Assembly: GCA_002453265.1 (NCBI GenBank)
Contig: DKGK01000047.1
Span: 24,031-53,362, forward strand
Direction: 5' to 3'
Source: Flavobacteriales bacterium UBA6772
Lineage (GTDB): Bacteria; Bacteroidota; Bacteroidia; Flavobacteriales; UBA7430
DNA length: 29,332 bases
Both the position numbers and the translations under genes were made by a program. Below the pieces are notes generated by a model, which saw nothing but the letters and a program-made list of their open reading frames with translations, made no database searches and was not told the DNA's origin. The stretch's first letter is position 1, and every line of letters begins with the position of its first letter. Positions 1 through 7,590 of this stretch are shown one piece after another.

Positions 1-23
1 AAGAAAACAACGATAAGTTTTTT

Positions 24-50
24 TTGTTTTGTAACGGATAAGTATAAAAC
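24..50. repeat. Dispersed intergenic element (copy A)
   Basis: TTGTTTTGTAACGGATAAG followed by TATAAAAC, downstream of the potassium transporter stop. It shares GTAACGGATAA with copy B (17974-18006) and the closing ATAAAAC with copy C (4513-4537), but lacks the GCATC segment. The rest of bases 1-195 shows no gene and only a weak 5-bp hairpin (129-149). Confidence 0.35.
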
Positions 51-195
51 AAAAAAAACCTATTGTCACTTTGAAAAGGAGGAAAAGATTTGAGAATTAT
101 TTTGATGGAAATGGATTTCCTATTGTTCGCTGCTTTTAGAAATGGCAGCCTGCAATAAAATAATAAAACTAGAGATTAAATTGCACTTACTCACA

Positions 196-2007
196 CTACC
201 CAACAGTAAGATGTGCTTTAGGATACTCGTAATTATGAGATTTCTGTTTGCTACTTAAAGCAAAAGCTAGTGTTAATGTACCTATTCTACCAACAAACAT
301 ACAAACCATAATAACTACTTTACCTACAAATGTAAGGTCTGCTGTAATTCCTGTAGAGAGTCCAACGGTAGAAAATGCAGATACAATTTCGAATGCAATC
401 GGCATAATACCTTTTTCCCCATCAGAAATACTCAAAACAAAAATCCCTAGGAATATCGAGGAGGCAGAGAAAAGAAAGATGGAAAATGCTTTGTGGAGTA
501 ATTCTGGTGAAATGGTTCTTTTTCCAATTTCAATTTTTTTCTGCCCTTTAATTGTGTTTAAAGCCGAGTAGATAATGAGCGTAAAAGTAGAGGTTTTTAT
601 ACCTCCACCAGTAGAGCCTGGAGAGGCTCCAATAAACATTAAGAAAATGAATATTAAGAGCATAGGAGTTCCAATAATAGAGAAGTCAACAGTATTAAAA
701 CCAGCAGTTCTAGCTGTAATAGATTGGAAAAATGAGGTAATCAATTGCCCTCCCAGTTTCATCCCGTTTAGGGTATTTTCTTGTTCTAGAAAATAAAACA
801 TAAGCATACCAAAAGCAACCAAAACTAAAGATGTATATAAGGAAATACGTGTACTAAGTTTGAGTCCAATCCAAGGAGATTTAATAGTTTTTTTTAGGCG
901 ATTAAAATTAAATAGATCTTCTATAACGGGAAATCCAACAGCACCAAAAAATATAAGTCCTGCTAAAACTAGGTGCATACTATGAGAGTTTTGTATTAGG
1001 TGTTCGTGTAAACCATCAGTAAACAAAGAAAACCCTGCATTGTTGAAAGCCGAGATAGAATGAAATAAAGAGTAGAAAAATTGGTCTTCTACAAAAGGGA
1101 ATTCAAGTTTAGGATTCCAAGTGAAATACAATAAAACCATACCAATAAATTCCATAAAAAAGCTAAATAAAAAAATCTTCATAAGTAATCCCTTTCCACT
1201 AAGCAAAGACTCGGAACTAAAATTTTCTTGAAGTATAGTTTGGTGTTTTATACCCAATCCTTTTTTAGAAAATAAGGCAAATAGTGTCGCAAAGGATATG
1301 ATGTTAAGTCCACCTAATTGGATTAATAACATAATTATAATATGTCCTTTATGAGAAAAGTAAGTGGCCGTATCTACCACAAGTAATCCGGTAACACAAC
1401 TTGCGCTAATAGAGGTGAATAATGCTTCGAAAAATGGCATATATTCTACATCCTTGGTCATCTCGGGCATCATAAGGAACCCAGTTCCTATAAGGATTAA
1501 AGCCAAAAATGAGACTATAAGCATTCGAGGCGGACTCATTTTTGAAAAAGTGAGGCGCGTACTCGCTTTTCCAAGTTCAATACCTACCAGAACAAAAAAG
1601 TAGAACTGTAGAAAAAGAATGTAAAAGTTTTCTAATTGGAAGAATTCTACTTGTTGTCCGATCCAATTAAGTAAGGATTGTTGAAAGAGTAGGGTGGAGG
1701 TAGCGTTAACTACAATAAGCAATAGTAATATTCCTTCGAGCCAGGTTTCTTTAATCAGTTTTTCTGGCTCGTAATTATAGAGAATATCTATAAGATATTT
1801 CAGAATGTAAAATACAAAACTCCCTTTAATTGCTATTAAAATCCATTCTTTTATTACATCGCTTGGGTTAAACCCAAACTGATAAATAAGGAGAGCTAAT
1901 ATAAAACTAGCAATTAAAAAGCTACCAATTTTAAATAGACTTAAAACAGCTTCTTTACTGTCGTAAAGGGCTAGGTTTATTTTCTCTCGTATGGATTGTA
2001 TAGACAT
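196..2007 (-). CDS. TrkH/KtrB-family potassium transporter subunit
   Basis: Inner-membrane ion-translocating subunit of a Trk/Ktr-type K+ (or Na+-coupled K+) uptake system. The 603-residue protein is strongly hydrophobic and shows the four pore loops of the superfamily: CVTGL (about residue 204), FNNAGF (321), ARTAGF (432) and FSTVGLS (545). It also has the conserved SPGSTGGGIKTST stretch (462-474) and GRIGTLT (573-579). About 150 N-terminal residues with extra membrane segments precede the first pore loop, longer than a minimal KtrB. The cytoplasmic RCK partner (TrkA/KtrA) is not in the window. It starts at an ATG 43 bases downstream of the sugar kinase gene on the same strand, so the two are probably co-transcribed. 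Family assignment is firm; choosing between TrkH and KtrB is less so. Confidence 0.93.
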   Translation of the reverse strand: MSIQSIREKINLALYDSKEAVLSLFKIGSFLIASFILALLIYQFGFNPSDVIKEWILIAIKGSFVFYILKYLIDILYNYEPEKLIKETWLEGILLLLIVVNATSTLLFQQSLLNWIGQQVEFFQLENFYILFLQFYFFVLVGIELGKASTRLTFSKMSPPRMLIVSFLALILIGTGFLMMPEMTKDVEYMPFFEALFTSISASCVTGLLVVDTATYFSHKGHIIIMLLIQLGGLNIISFATLFALFSKKGLGIKHQTILQENFSSESLLSGKGLLMKIFLFSFFMEFIGMVLLYFTWNPKLEFPFVEDQFFYSLFHSISAFNNAGFSLFTDGLHEHLIQNSHSMHLVLAGLIFFGAVGFPVIEDLFNFNRLKKTIKSPWIGLKLSTRISLYTSLVLVAFGMLMFYFLEQENTLNGMKLGGQLITSFFQSITARTAGFNTVDFSIIGTPMLLIFIFLMFIGASPGSTGGGIKTSTFTLIIYSALNTIKGQKKIEIGKRTISPELLHKAFSIFLFSASSIFLGIFVLSISDGEKGIMPIAFEIVSAFSTVGLSTGITADLTFVGKVVIMVCMFVGRIGTLTLAFALSSKQKSHNYEYPKAHLTVG

Positions 2008-2050
2008 ACTTTTATTACTCGTTTTTAACTATTCTCGCTATATGCTAAGA

Positions 2051-3022
2051 TTATTTTTTTAACGAATTAATCAGATCTTCTACTAGAATAGGAACCACAC
2101 CTACTTTTTCGCAAACTAATCCTCCTGCTAAATTAGCAATTCTCATTAAATCATCATCATCTAAACCACAAGCTAGAGCTAAAGCTGCAACCGACACTAC
2201 GGTATCTCCAGCTCCAGAAACATCTACGATATTTCTTTTGTGTGCAGACTCTCTTAATATTTTTGATTTACTTTGATAGTAAATACCATGTTCCGAAAGC
2301 GTTAATAAAATCCCTTTTGCATTTAATTTTTCTAAAACGAAGGCTACATTTTTAGAGAGTTCAGATTCTGAAAGTACATCAAACTCTATTTCCAAGCCTT
2401 CTTTAATTTCTTTGAGGTTTGGCTTAAATATATCCACTCCCTTGTAGGCGAAAAAATTGTCTTTTTTAGGGTCTACTATCGTAGGTATTTTAAGCTCTGT
2501 AGCTATTTGAATAGCTTTTGTTATTAATTTCTCAGTAAGTAAACCTTTATTATAATCTTCAAAAATTACGACATCAAACTTTTTACTTCTAATAAGTACT
2601 TCAAGTTCTGTAGCAACAAAATGTTCTGTAATTGGTTTTGTGCTTTCTTCATCAACTCTTAAAACGTGTTTATTATCGCTAATAATTCGTGTCTTTACAG
2701 TCGTGTTTCTATCGCTCAGTCTTTGTAATCCTTCACTGCTTAGTTTTTGTTTTTCCATGAGCATCATAAATACATCGCCGTAGTGGTCTGTACCTATTGC
2801 AGAAAATAATACTGGCTTAGCGCCAAGAGATTGTATGTTTAGTGCTACGTTGGCTGCTCCACCTAGTCTGCTTTCACGTTTTTCTATATCAACCACAGGA
2901 ACAGGAGCTTCTGGAGACATACGGTGTATATTTCCCCACATATAAGCATCAATCATAGCATCACCAATTATGAGTACTTGCTTGTCCTTAAACTGATTTA
3001 ATATAGAAGAAATTGAGTCCAT
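2051..3022 (-). CDS. RfaE1-type D-glycero-beta-D-manno-heptose-7-phosphate kinase (PfkB family)
   Basis: Predicted cytoplasmic sugar kinase of the ribokinase/PfkB fold. The N-terminus carries the RfaE-like signature RMSPEAPVPVV (34-44) and GGAAN (54-58). The C-terminus has the PfkB ATP/anion-hole motif DVSGAGDT (267-274), where D273 is the expected catalytic base. At 323 residues it matches only the kinase half of E. coli HldE: the C-terminal adenylyltransferase domain is absent, as in species where the two activities are separate genes. The expected role is phosphorylation of heptose-7-phosphate for ADP-heptose and lipopolysaccharide core synthesis, though substrate assignment in Bacteroidota is by homology only. 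It heads a likely two-gene unit with the potassium transporter and is isolated from the upstream aminotransferase by a strong terminator at 3082-3111. Confidence 0.87.
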   Translation of the reverse strand: MDSISSILNQFKDKQVLIIGDAMIDAYMWGNIHRMSPEAPVPVVDIEKRESRLGGAANVALNIQSLGAKPVLFSAIGTDHYGDVFMMLMEKQKLSSEGLQRLSDRNTTVKTRIISDNKHVLRVDEESTKPITEHFVATELEVLIRSKKFDVVIFEDYNKGLLTEKLITKAIQIATELKIPTIVDPKKDNFFAYKGVDIFKPNLKEIKEGLEIEFDVLSESELSKNVAFVLEKLNAKGILLTLSEHGIYYQSKSKILRESAHKRNIVDVSGAGDTVVSVAALALACGLDDDDLMRIANLAGGLVCEKVGVVPILVEDLINSLKK

Positions 3023-3081
3023 TTAGTTTTATTTTGTGCTAAATAATTAGCAGCTTTTGAGAGCTTAGGATACAAAAGAAC

Positions 3082-3111
3082 AAAAAAAATCCCCGACCGT
3101 TTGGTAGGGGA
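3082..3111 (-). terminator. Intrinsic terminator of the aminotransferase gene
   Basis: On the minus strand a GC-rich hairpin (arms TCCCCTACC and GGTCGGGGA, loop AAAC, one C-A mismatch inside the stem) is followed directly by a run of eight T residues. It lies just after the stop codon of the minus-strand aminotransferase, and separates that gene from the RfaE1-like kinase. Confidence 0.9.
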
Positions 3112-3119
3112 CTTATAAA

Positions 3120-4313
3120 TTATGCTAATTTTTCTAATGCAGTTTTAATTCTTCTTACTGCTTCTACTAGTGTTTCGTCTGCAGCAGCATACGAAATACG
3201 CATACAGTTAGGCGAGCCAAATGCTTCTCCTGTTACGGTTGCTACATTTGCTTCGTTAAGTAAATACATGCAGAAATCGTTTGCATTTACTACTGTTGTT
3301 CCATTGTATGATTTTCCAAAATAATGCGAAACATCTGGGAATATATAAAAAGCTCCTTGTGGGATACTCAATTTTAAACCTTTAATTTCTTGAAGTTTAG
3401 AGATCATTAAATCTCTTCTTCTCAAGAAAGCTTCACGCATATCTTTTGTGCATATAGGATCTGCTAAAACAGCTGCTTCTGCAGCTTTTTGTGCTATAGA
3501 ACAAGTAGCAGAAGTTGTTTGTCCTTGCATTTTAGTACAGGCTGCAGCTAACCATTTAGGAGCTCCTAAATAACCAACTCTCCAACCCGTCATGGCAAAT
3601 CCTTTTGAAACGCCATTTACGGTTACAACTCTATCTTTAATAGATTCAAATTGTCCGATACTTACATGCTCACCTTGGAAATTTATGTGTTCGTATATCT
3701 CATCGGAGATAATAATAAGATTTGGGTGTTTCTCAAAAACGGTTACAAGTTCCGCTAATTCAGCACGGTTATAAACAGATCCGGTAGGATTACAAGGTGT
3801 ACTAAATAAAAAGGCTTTTGTTTTAGAAGTAATTGCTTCTTCAACTTGCTGTGCAGAAACTTTAAAATCAGCCTCTACGGTAGCTTCAATTACTATAGGT
3901 GTACCTTCTGCCATCTTCACCATTTGGAAATAACTAACCCAATAAGGTGCTGGAACAATAACTTCGTCTCCAGGGTTTACGATAGATAACATTAGTTGAG
4001 CTAAGGTTTGTTTTGCTCCTGTTGAGGCAACAATTTCATCTGGAGCATAAGCTAAGTTATTGTCTCTTTTGAATTTTGTAGAAATAGCACTTCTTAATTC
4101 TCCTAAACCAGGAACAGGTGTGTAGTGAGAGAAGTTGTCGTCGATCGCTTTTTTTGCAGCTTCTTTAATAAAGTCTGGCGTATCGAAATCAGGTTCTCCT
4201 AAACTTAGCGAAATTATATCTACACCACTGTCAATTAATTCACGACTTTGACGAGCCATTGCTATGGTTTGAGATTCTTCTAAACTCAGGATACGGTCTG
4301 ATAAAATATTCAT
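3120..4313 (-). CDS. Class I PLP-dependent aminotransferase (aspartate aminotransferase type)
   Basis: Cytoplasmic fold-type I aminotransferase of 397 residues. Visible landmarks are SLGEPDFDTP (37-46), the cofactor-phosphate region STGAKQTL (97-104), CNPTG (174-178), the pyridine-nitrogen-binding aspartate in SDEIYEH (203-209), the Schiff-base lysine K237 in NGVSKGFAMTGWRVGY, and the substrate-carboxylate arginine in CMRISYA near the C-terminus. The sequence resembles the AspC-type Ib subgroup of Bacillus and Thermus, which transaminates aspartate and sometimes aromatic or other amino acids; the exact substrate cannot be read from sequence. It is a single-gene unit with a TAnnTTTG promoter at 4353-4360 and a terminator at 3082-3111. 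The ATG start fits the family N-terminus. Confidence 0.92.
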   Translation of the reverse strand: MNILSDRILSLEESQTIAMARQSRELIDSGVDIISLSLGEPDFDTPDFIKEAAKKAIDDNFSHYTPVPGLGELRSAISTKFKRDNNLAYAPDEIVASTGAKQTLAQLMLSIVNPGDEVIVPAPYWVSYFQMVKMAEGTPIVIEATVEADFKVSAQQVEEAITSKTKAFLFSTPCNPTGSVYNRAELAELVTVFEKHPNLIIISDEIYEHINFQGEHVSIGQFESIKDRVVTVNGVSKGFAMTGWRVGYLGAPKWLAAACTKMQGQTTSATCSIAQKAAEAAVLADPICTKDMREAFLRRRDLMISKLQEIKGLKLSIPQGAFYIFPDVSHYFGKSYNGTTVVNANDFCMYLLNEANVATVTGEAFGSPNCMRISYAAADETLVEAVRRIKTALEKLA

Positions 4314-4352
4314 TTTCGGTGGTTATAAGGCTGGTTAGATTTTTACGAACTG

Positions 4353-4360
4353 CAAATATA
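4353..4360 (-). promoter_or_regulatory. Probable Bacteroidota -7 promoter element for the aminotransferase gene
   Basis: The minus strand reads TATATTTG, an exact match to the Bacteroidota -7 consensus TAnnTTTG, about 40 bases before the aminotransferase ATG. I did not find a well-spaced TTTG -33 element, so this rests on the -7 box and its position. Confidence 0.55.
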
Positions 4361-4410
4361 AATAAAACAGAGATTGAAATATGAAAATCAAAGGCTTTAA
4401 ATCAGTAAAC

Positions 4411-4437
4411 AAAAAAAACGAACCTAAGTTCGTTTTT
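4411..4437 (-). terminator. Terminator after the nusB-DUF1573-yajC operon
   Basis: Perfect 10-bp hairpin: arm 4414-4423 (AAAAACGAAC) pairs with arm 4428-4437 around a 4-base loop. On the minus strand the stem runs into a T-rich tract. It lies 123 bases past the yajC stop codon and before the aminotransferase promoter, so it most likely ends the yajC transcript. The A/T flanks could let it act in both directions. Confidence 0.75.
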
Positions 4438-4512
4438 ATAAATTAGTCAATAACTCGATTTGATCTATAGTTAGAACAAGAAGTTAGAGAAGTTAAGATG
4501 TTAAAATTAAAA

Positions 4513-4537
4513 TTGTCCTGCATCGTAAGCATAAAAC
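4513..4537. repeat. Degenerate copy of a dispersed intergenic element (copy C)
   Basis: Intergenic stretch starting TTGTCCTGCATCGTAAGC and ending ATAAAAC. It resembles two other intergenic stretches here: 24-50 (TTGTTTTGTAACGGATAAG..., also ending ATAAAAC) and 17974-18006 (TTGTTCTGCATCGTAACGGA...). This copy keeps the CTGCATCGTAA core of the 17974 copy but lacks the CGGATAA part. No function can be assigned from three copies. Confidence 0.35.
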
Positions 4538-4559
4538 TTTCAACCTTCAATCTTTAACT

Positions 4560-4841
4560 TTAAATCTTAGCGATAGATGTTTTATTAATGATCAACTTAG
4601 TACTACCACCATCTGCTTGAACCAAAAGGGTGTCTTCGTTAATTTCTAAAACTTTTGCATGTATTCCACCTAAAGTAATTATCTTATCACCTTTTTGAAG
4701 TTCTGCTCGGAATTTAGCCTCGTCTTTTTGTTTTTTCACCTGTGGGCGAATCATAAAAAAGTACATTACTACTACAATTGCAATAAGTGGTAAAAACTGC
4801 ATTAATCCTGATACTGTGTCTGCTAATAAAATCGATAACAT
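4560..4841 (-). CDS. yajC: YajC, preprotein translocase accessory subunit
   Basis: Small inner-membrane protein of 93 residues, the accessory YajC subunit that associates with SecDF and SecYEG. One N-terminal membrane helix (about 13-31) ends in the family hallmark MIRPQVKKQK. A basic cytoplasmic segment follows, with the conserved GDKIITLGGIHAKV (about 50-63). It is the last gene of a three-gene operon: its ATG lies one base beyond the DUF1573 stop codon. A hairpin terminator follows at 4411-4437. Its partners secD/secF are not in the window. Confidence 0.95.
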   Translation of the reverse strand: MLSILLADTVSGLMQFLPLIAIVVVMYFFMIRPQVKKQKDEAKFRAELQKGDKIITLGGIHAKVLEINEDTLLVQADGGSTKLIINKTSIAKI

Positions 4842-4842
4842 A

Positions 4843-5298
4843 TTATTCTTCTTTTAAGTTTACTAATCCGGTTACTTTTAAAACCATTTGGCTAGGAACC
4901 ATGTTGGTTGTTAAAGTAACTTTTTTGTTTTGTTTTCCTTTTTTTCCTTTACTATTGAATTTCACATCAACTACACCAGACTCTCCTGGTGCTACTGGTT
5001 CTCTAGGCCATACTGGTACAGTGCAACCACAAGATCCTTTAGCGTTTGTGATAATCAATGGTTCAGAACCTGTATTGGTAAATTCAAAAGCATATTCTAC
5101 AGACTCGCCTTGTGTAATTTCTCCAAAGTTCCACTCAGTAGCTTCAAATACCATTTTCGCATCCGACGGAGTATCTACTTGATCTAAGGTTACCTCAGTA
5201 CGAACCTTTTGTTTTGTACTATCAATTTTGGAACTTGCTGTATCGTTGCATGCTAGAAATACAAGACTTAAAGTCGCTATTAAAATACTGTTTTTCAT
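4843..5298 (-). CDS. DUF1573 lipoprotein
   Basis: Predicted exported lipoprotein of 151 residues. The signal peptide ends in lipobox FLAC, putting the lipidated cysteine at residue 17. A DUF1573 domain (about 48-148) follows, an immunoglobulin-like beta-sandwich related to the ASH/MSP-like folds, with the typical GSCGCTVPVWP and APGESGVVDVKFNSKGK motifs. DUF1573 proteins are very common in Bacteroidota and their molecular role is not established. It sits between nusB (41 bases upstream) and yajC (one base downstream), which is the usual flavobacterial order. The fixed linkage to yajC suggests an envelope or secretion role, but that is inference from context. Confidence 0.9.
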   Translation of the reverse strand: MKNSILIATLSLVFLACNDTASSKIDSTKQKVRTEVTLDQVDTPSDAKMVFEATEWNFGEITQGESVEYAFEFTNTGSEPLIITNAKGSCGCTVPVWPREPVAPGESGVVDVKFNSKGKKGKQNKKVTLTTNMVPSQMVLKVTGLVNLKEE

Positions 5299-5338
5299 GT
5301 TGTTATTTTTTAGTTTTTAAATGTAATGTTTCTCTAAA

Positions 5339-6280
5339 TTAAACTAAACCTCTACCTAGTTTTTTTAATATGCCCTCTTCTTTAAACCGAATAGCTAATT
5401 TATCTATAACTCCGTTAATAAAGATCTTACTTTTCTGACTAGAATAGTCTTTCGAAAGCTCAATGTATTCGTTAAGAGTTACTTTAACAGGAATAGTTTC
5501 GAAGTTTAATAATTCGCATATTGCCATTTGCATAAGCAACTGATCCATATCCGAAATACGTTCTTCATCCCAGTTACTAGCAGTTTCTACAATGTATTTT
5601 GTGTAGTCTGAAGAATTTAGGATTGTACGTTTTAATAAATTCGAAGCAAAAGTTCGATCTTCTTCGTCCTTAAATAAGGGTTGAAGTCTAGCATATTCAT
5701 CACTTTCAGGTTTAAGAGACTTAATAGTTTTTATAACCGCTAAGTTCGAAACCTCAAAGTCGTCTAGCCAATAAATACTTTTTTCCTCTAGGAATGTATG
5801 TACATCTTCGTTGGCTGCAATAAACTCCATAAAGAGAGCCGAAACAAATTTACGGTCTTCTAAAAAAGACGTGTTTTGGTCGTTTATGTAATTAGCATAT
5901 GTTTCAGACTCTTGAATTTGTCTGAAAATTTTACCTACAAGCTCCGGGTTTTCATCCCAATAAACCTCTTCATTTTCAAAATGCTCAATAAGAGAAAGGT
6001 TCTCAGCTAATAGTGTGAGAGTGTTATTATGAGTGAATTTAGTGTTTGGACTCAAATCTTCCTGTGTAGGAAGTAATTTATTTTTACCCTTTTCTATTTT
6101 GTCCTCAGCTTGTTTTTTTATCGCTACAAGCAATAATAATAAGTGCACATATAAAGAATGTGCCTTTTCTAAGCTATTGTTTAGGTCGCGCTCACTTTTG
6201 GTAAGTTCTTCACTTTCGGAGTGGAAAAATGCGTAAAGAATTTGAAGTACTTTAATTCTAATGTGTCTTCTGTTGAGCAT
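5339..6280 (-). CDS. nusB: NusB transcription antitermination factor, long Bacteroidota form
   Basis: RNA-binding factor that, with NusE/S10, joins the rRNA antitermination complex. At 313 residues it is more than twice the length of E. coli NusB (139). The N-terminus MLNRRHIRIKVLQILYAF is the standard NusB helix 1, and the C-terminal third holds the usual ISDMDQLLMQMAICELL and VTLNEYIELSKDY motifs. The charged, helical middle (roughly 30-190) is an insertion or extension typical of the phylum. The frame is open five codons further up to a TTG at 6295, but I chose the ATG at 6280 because it gives the conserved MLNRRHIR start. First gene of the nusB-DUF1573-yajC operon, separated from the upstream dehydrogenase by a terminator. 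Confidence 0.93.
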   Translation of the reverse strand: MLNRRHIRIKVLQILYAFFHSESEELTKSERDLNNSLEKAHSLYVHLLLLLVAIKKQAEDKIEKGKNKLLPTQEDLSPNTKFTHNNTLTLLAENLSLIEHFENEEVYWDENPELVGKIFRQIQESETYANYINDQNTSFLEDRKFVSALFMEFIAANEDVHTFLEEKSIYWLDDFEVSNLAVIKTIKSLKPESDEYARLQPLFKDEEDRTFASNLLKRTILNSSDYTKYIVETASNWDEERISDMDQLLMQMAICELLNFETIPVKVTLNEYIELSKDYSSQKSKIFINGVIDKLAIRFKEEGILKKLGRGLV

Positions 6281-6302
6281 AGCTTTGGGTTTCAATGAGC
6301 CT

Positions 6303-6335
6303 AAAAAATGGGAAATTCCTTTAGGAATTTCCCAT
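6303..6335 (-). terminator. Intrinsic terminator of the leucine dehydrogenase gene
   Basis: Perfect 12-bp inverted repeat, 6308-6319 (ATGGGAAATTCC) against 6324-6335, with a 4-base loop. On the minus strand it is followed by a TTTTTTA tract. It begins 11 bases after the dehydrogenase stop codon and ends before nusB, so nusB needs its own promoter. Confidence 0.88.
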
Positions 6336-6345
6336 CAAATATATA

Positions 6346-7443
6346 TTATTTTTTAGCTAAAGTAGCCTTTACACGGTTTTGAGCAATTTGCTTTGCTGCT
6401 TCGTGCGGAGTAATTCCTTCTAATTCAGATTTCTTTAAAATCTCTAAGGTCGTACCGTAAATTTCTTTGGTTTTTGCTAAAGCAGCTTCTCTATTGTATC
6501 CATGTAATTCGGAATAAACATTAATTAAACCACCTGCGTTAATAAGGAAGTCAGGAGCGTAAATCATTCCTTTATCCATTACCATCTGTCCATGTTTTAC
6601 TTCATCAGCTAATTGATTATTTGCAGCACCCGCAATAATTTGACAGTTTAAACGGCTTAATGTATCGTTGTTTACAGAAGCACCTAAAGCACAAGGAGCA
6701 TAAATATCCATGTCAACATCATAAACAGCATCACCTTCAACAATAGTAGCTCCGTATTTAGCAGCAACCATTTCCAAACGTTCTTTACTAATATCGTTAA
6801 TGGTAACAATAGCACCTTCTTCGGTTAAATGCTTAACCAAATTCATACCTACATTACCAATACCTTGTACAACAACTTTCTTTCCTGTTAAAGAATCAGA
6901 ACCCCACTTATACATAGCAGAAGCTTTCATTCCCATATAAACACCGTAAGCTGTAACTGGAGAAGGATCTCCAGATCCACCCATAGATTCTGGAATACCT
7001 GTAACGTGTTTCGTTTCTTTACGAACCATTTCCATGTCGTGCGTTGTCATTCCTACATCTTCTGCAGTAATATAATTACCACCTAAAGTTTCTACAAACT
7101 TTCCAAAACGTCGCATAAGTGCATCAGTTTTTTGAGTTTTAGCATCTCCAAAAATAACGGCTTTACCGCCACCTAAATTTAATCCAGAAATAGAGGCTTT
7201 AAAAGTCATACCACGAGATAAACGCAATACATCGTTAAGTGCTTCTAATTCATTTTTATAATCCCACATTCTAGTTCCACCTAAAGCGGGTCCTAATGCA
7301 GTACTGTGTATAGCTATAATTGCTTTTAATCCTGTTTCTTCATCCTGACAAAAAACAATCTGCTCGTGCCCCATTTCGTTCATTTGACGAATTACTGGGT
7401 TAGTAGAAGATTGTGTATCCTGTACGTCGGTTACCTTAATCAT
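6346..7443 (-). CDS. Leucine dehydrogenase-type Glu/Leu/Phe/Val dehydrogenase
   Basis: Cytoplasmic NAD-dependent amino-acid dehydrogenase of 365 residues, close to the length of Bacillus leucine dehydrogenase. The substrate domain has LGGTRMW (54-60), MTFKA with K82 and the catalytic GLNLGGGKAVI with K94; these two lysines are spaced as in the family. The Rossmann domain has VVQGIGNVGM (191-200). It should reversibly deaminate branched-chain amino acids to 2-oxo acids and ammonia. The short LeuDH-like length argues against glutamate dehydrogenase, but leucine versus valine or phenylalanine preference cannot be fixed here. It is a single-gene unit, divergent from the ABC transporter gene, with palindromic sequence between the two starts. 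Confidence 0.92.
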   Translation of the reverse strand: MIKVTDVQDTQSSTNPVIRQMNEMGHEQIVFCQDEETGLKAIIAIHSTALGPALGGTRMWDYKNELEALNDVLRLSRGMTFKASISGLNLGGGKAVIFGDAKTQKTDALMRRFGKFVETLGGNYITAEDVGMTTHDMEMVRKETKHVTGIPESMGGSGDPSPVTAYGVYMGMKASAMYKWGSDSLTGKKVVVQGIGNVGMNLVKHLTEEGAIVTINDISKERLEMVAAKYGATIVEGDAVYDVDMDIYAPCALGASVNNDTLSRLNCQIIAGAANNQLADEVKHGQMVMDKGMIYAPDFLINAGGLINVYSELHGYNREAALAKTKEIYGTTLEILKKSELEGITPHEAAKQIAQNRVKATLAKK

Positions 7444-7481
7444 AATGCTTAATTTTATGGTGACTGAATTTTATTTAACAA

Positions 7482-7520
7482 GAATCAAGATAACTAATCT
7501 TAGTTCTGTATTTTTGATTC
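7482..7520. promoter_or_regulatory. Palindromic candidate operator between divergent genes
   Basis: Two nested inverted repeats lie in the 147-base divergent intergenic region. The outer arms are GAATCAA (7482-7488) and TTGATTC (7514-7520). The inner pair is AACTAA (7492-7497) and TTAGTT (7500-7505). The centres differ by about 2.5 bases. The arrangement suits a dimeric regulator controlling the dehydrogenase, the ABC gene or both, but no regulator can be named. Confidence 0.35.
7509..7516 (+). promoter_or_regulatory. Possible -7 promoter element for the ABC transporter gene
   Basis: TATTTTTG matches TAnnTTTG exactly, 74 bases before the ABC transporter ATG, and overlaps the right arm of the outer palindrome. 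No convincing -33 TTTG at standard spacing was seen. Confidence 0.35.
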
Positions 7521-7590
7521 AGAATTAATACTCTCAAATTTGCTGCGAAAGTACTCTTTTTTTTGCAGATAAAAAACTGATAATTATCGT

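Noticed and set aside
129..149. GCTGC/GCAGC hairpin downstream of the potassium transporter as a terminator
   Set aside because: The stem is only 5 bp with an 11-base loop and no T-tract on the minus strand.
248..796. Plus-strand open frames opposite the potassium transporter gene
   Set aside because: They are antisense shadows of a protein with clear pore-loop motifs; their translations show no domain or signal.
4787..5187. Two overlapping plus-strand frames opposite DUF1573 and yajC
   Set aside because: They overlap well-supported genes with lipobox and YajC motifs, and the translations resemble nothing.
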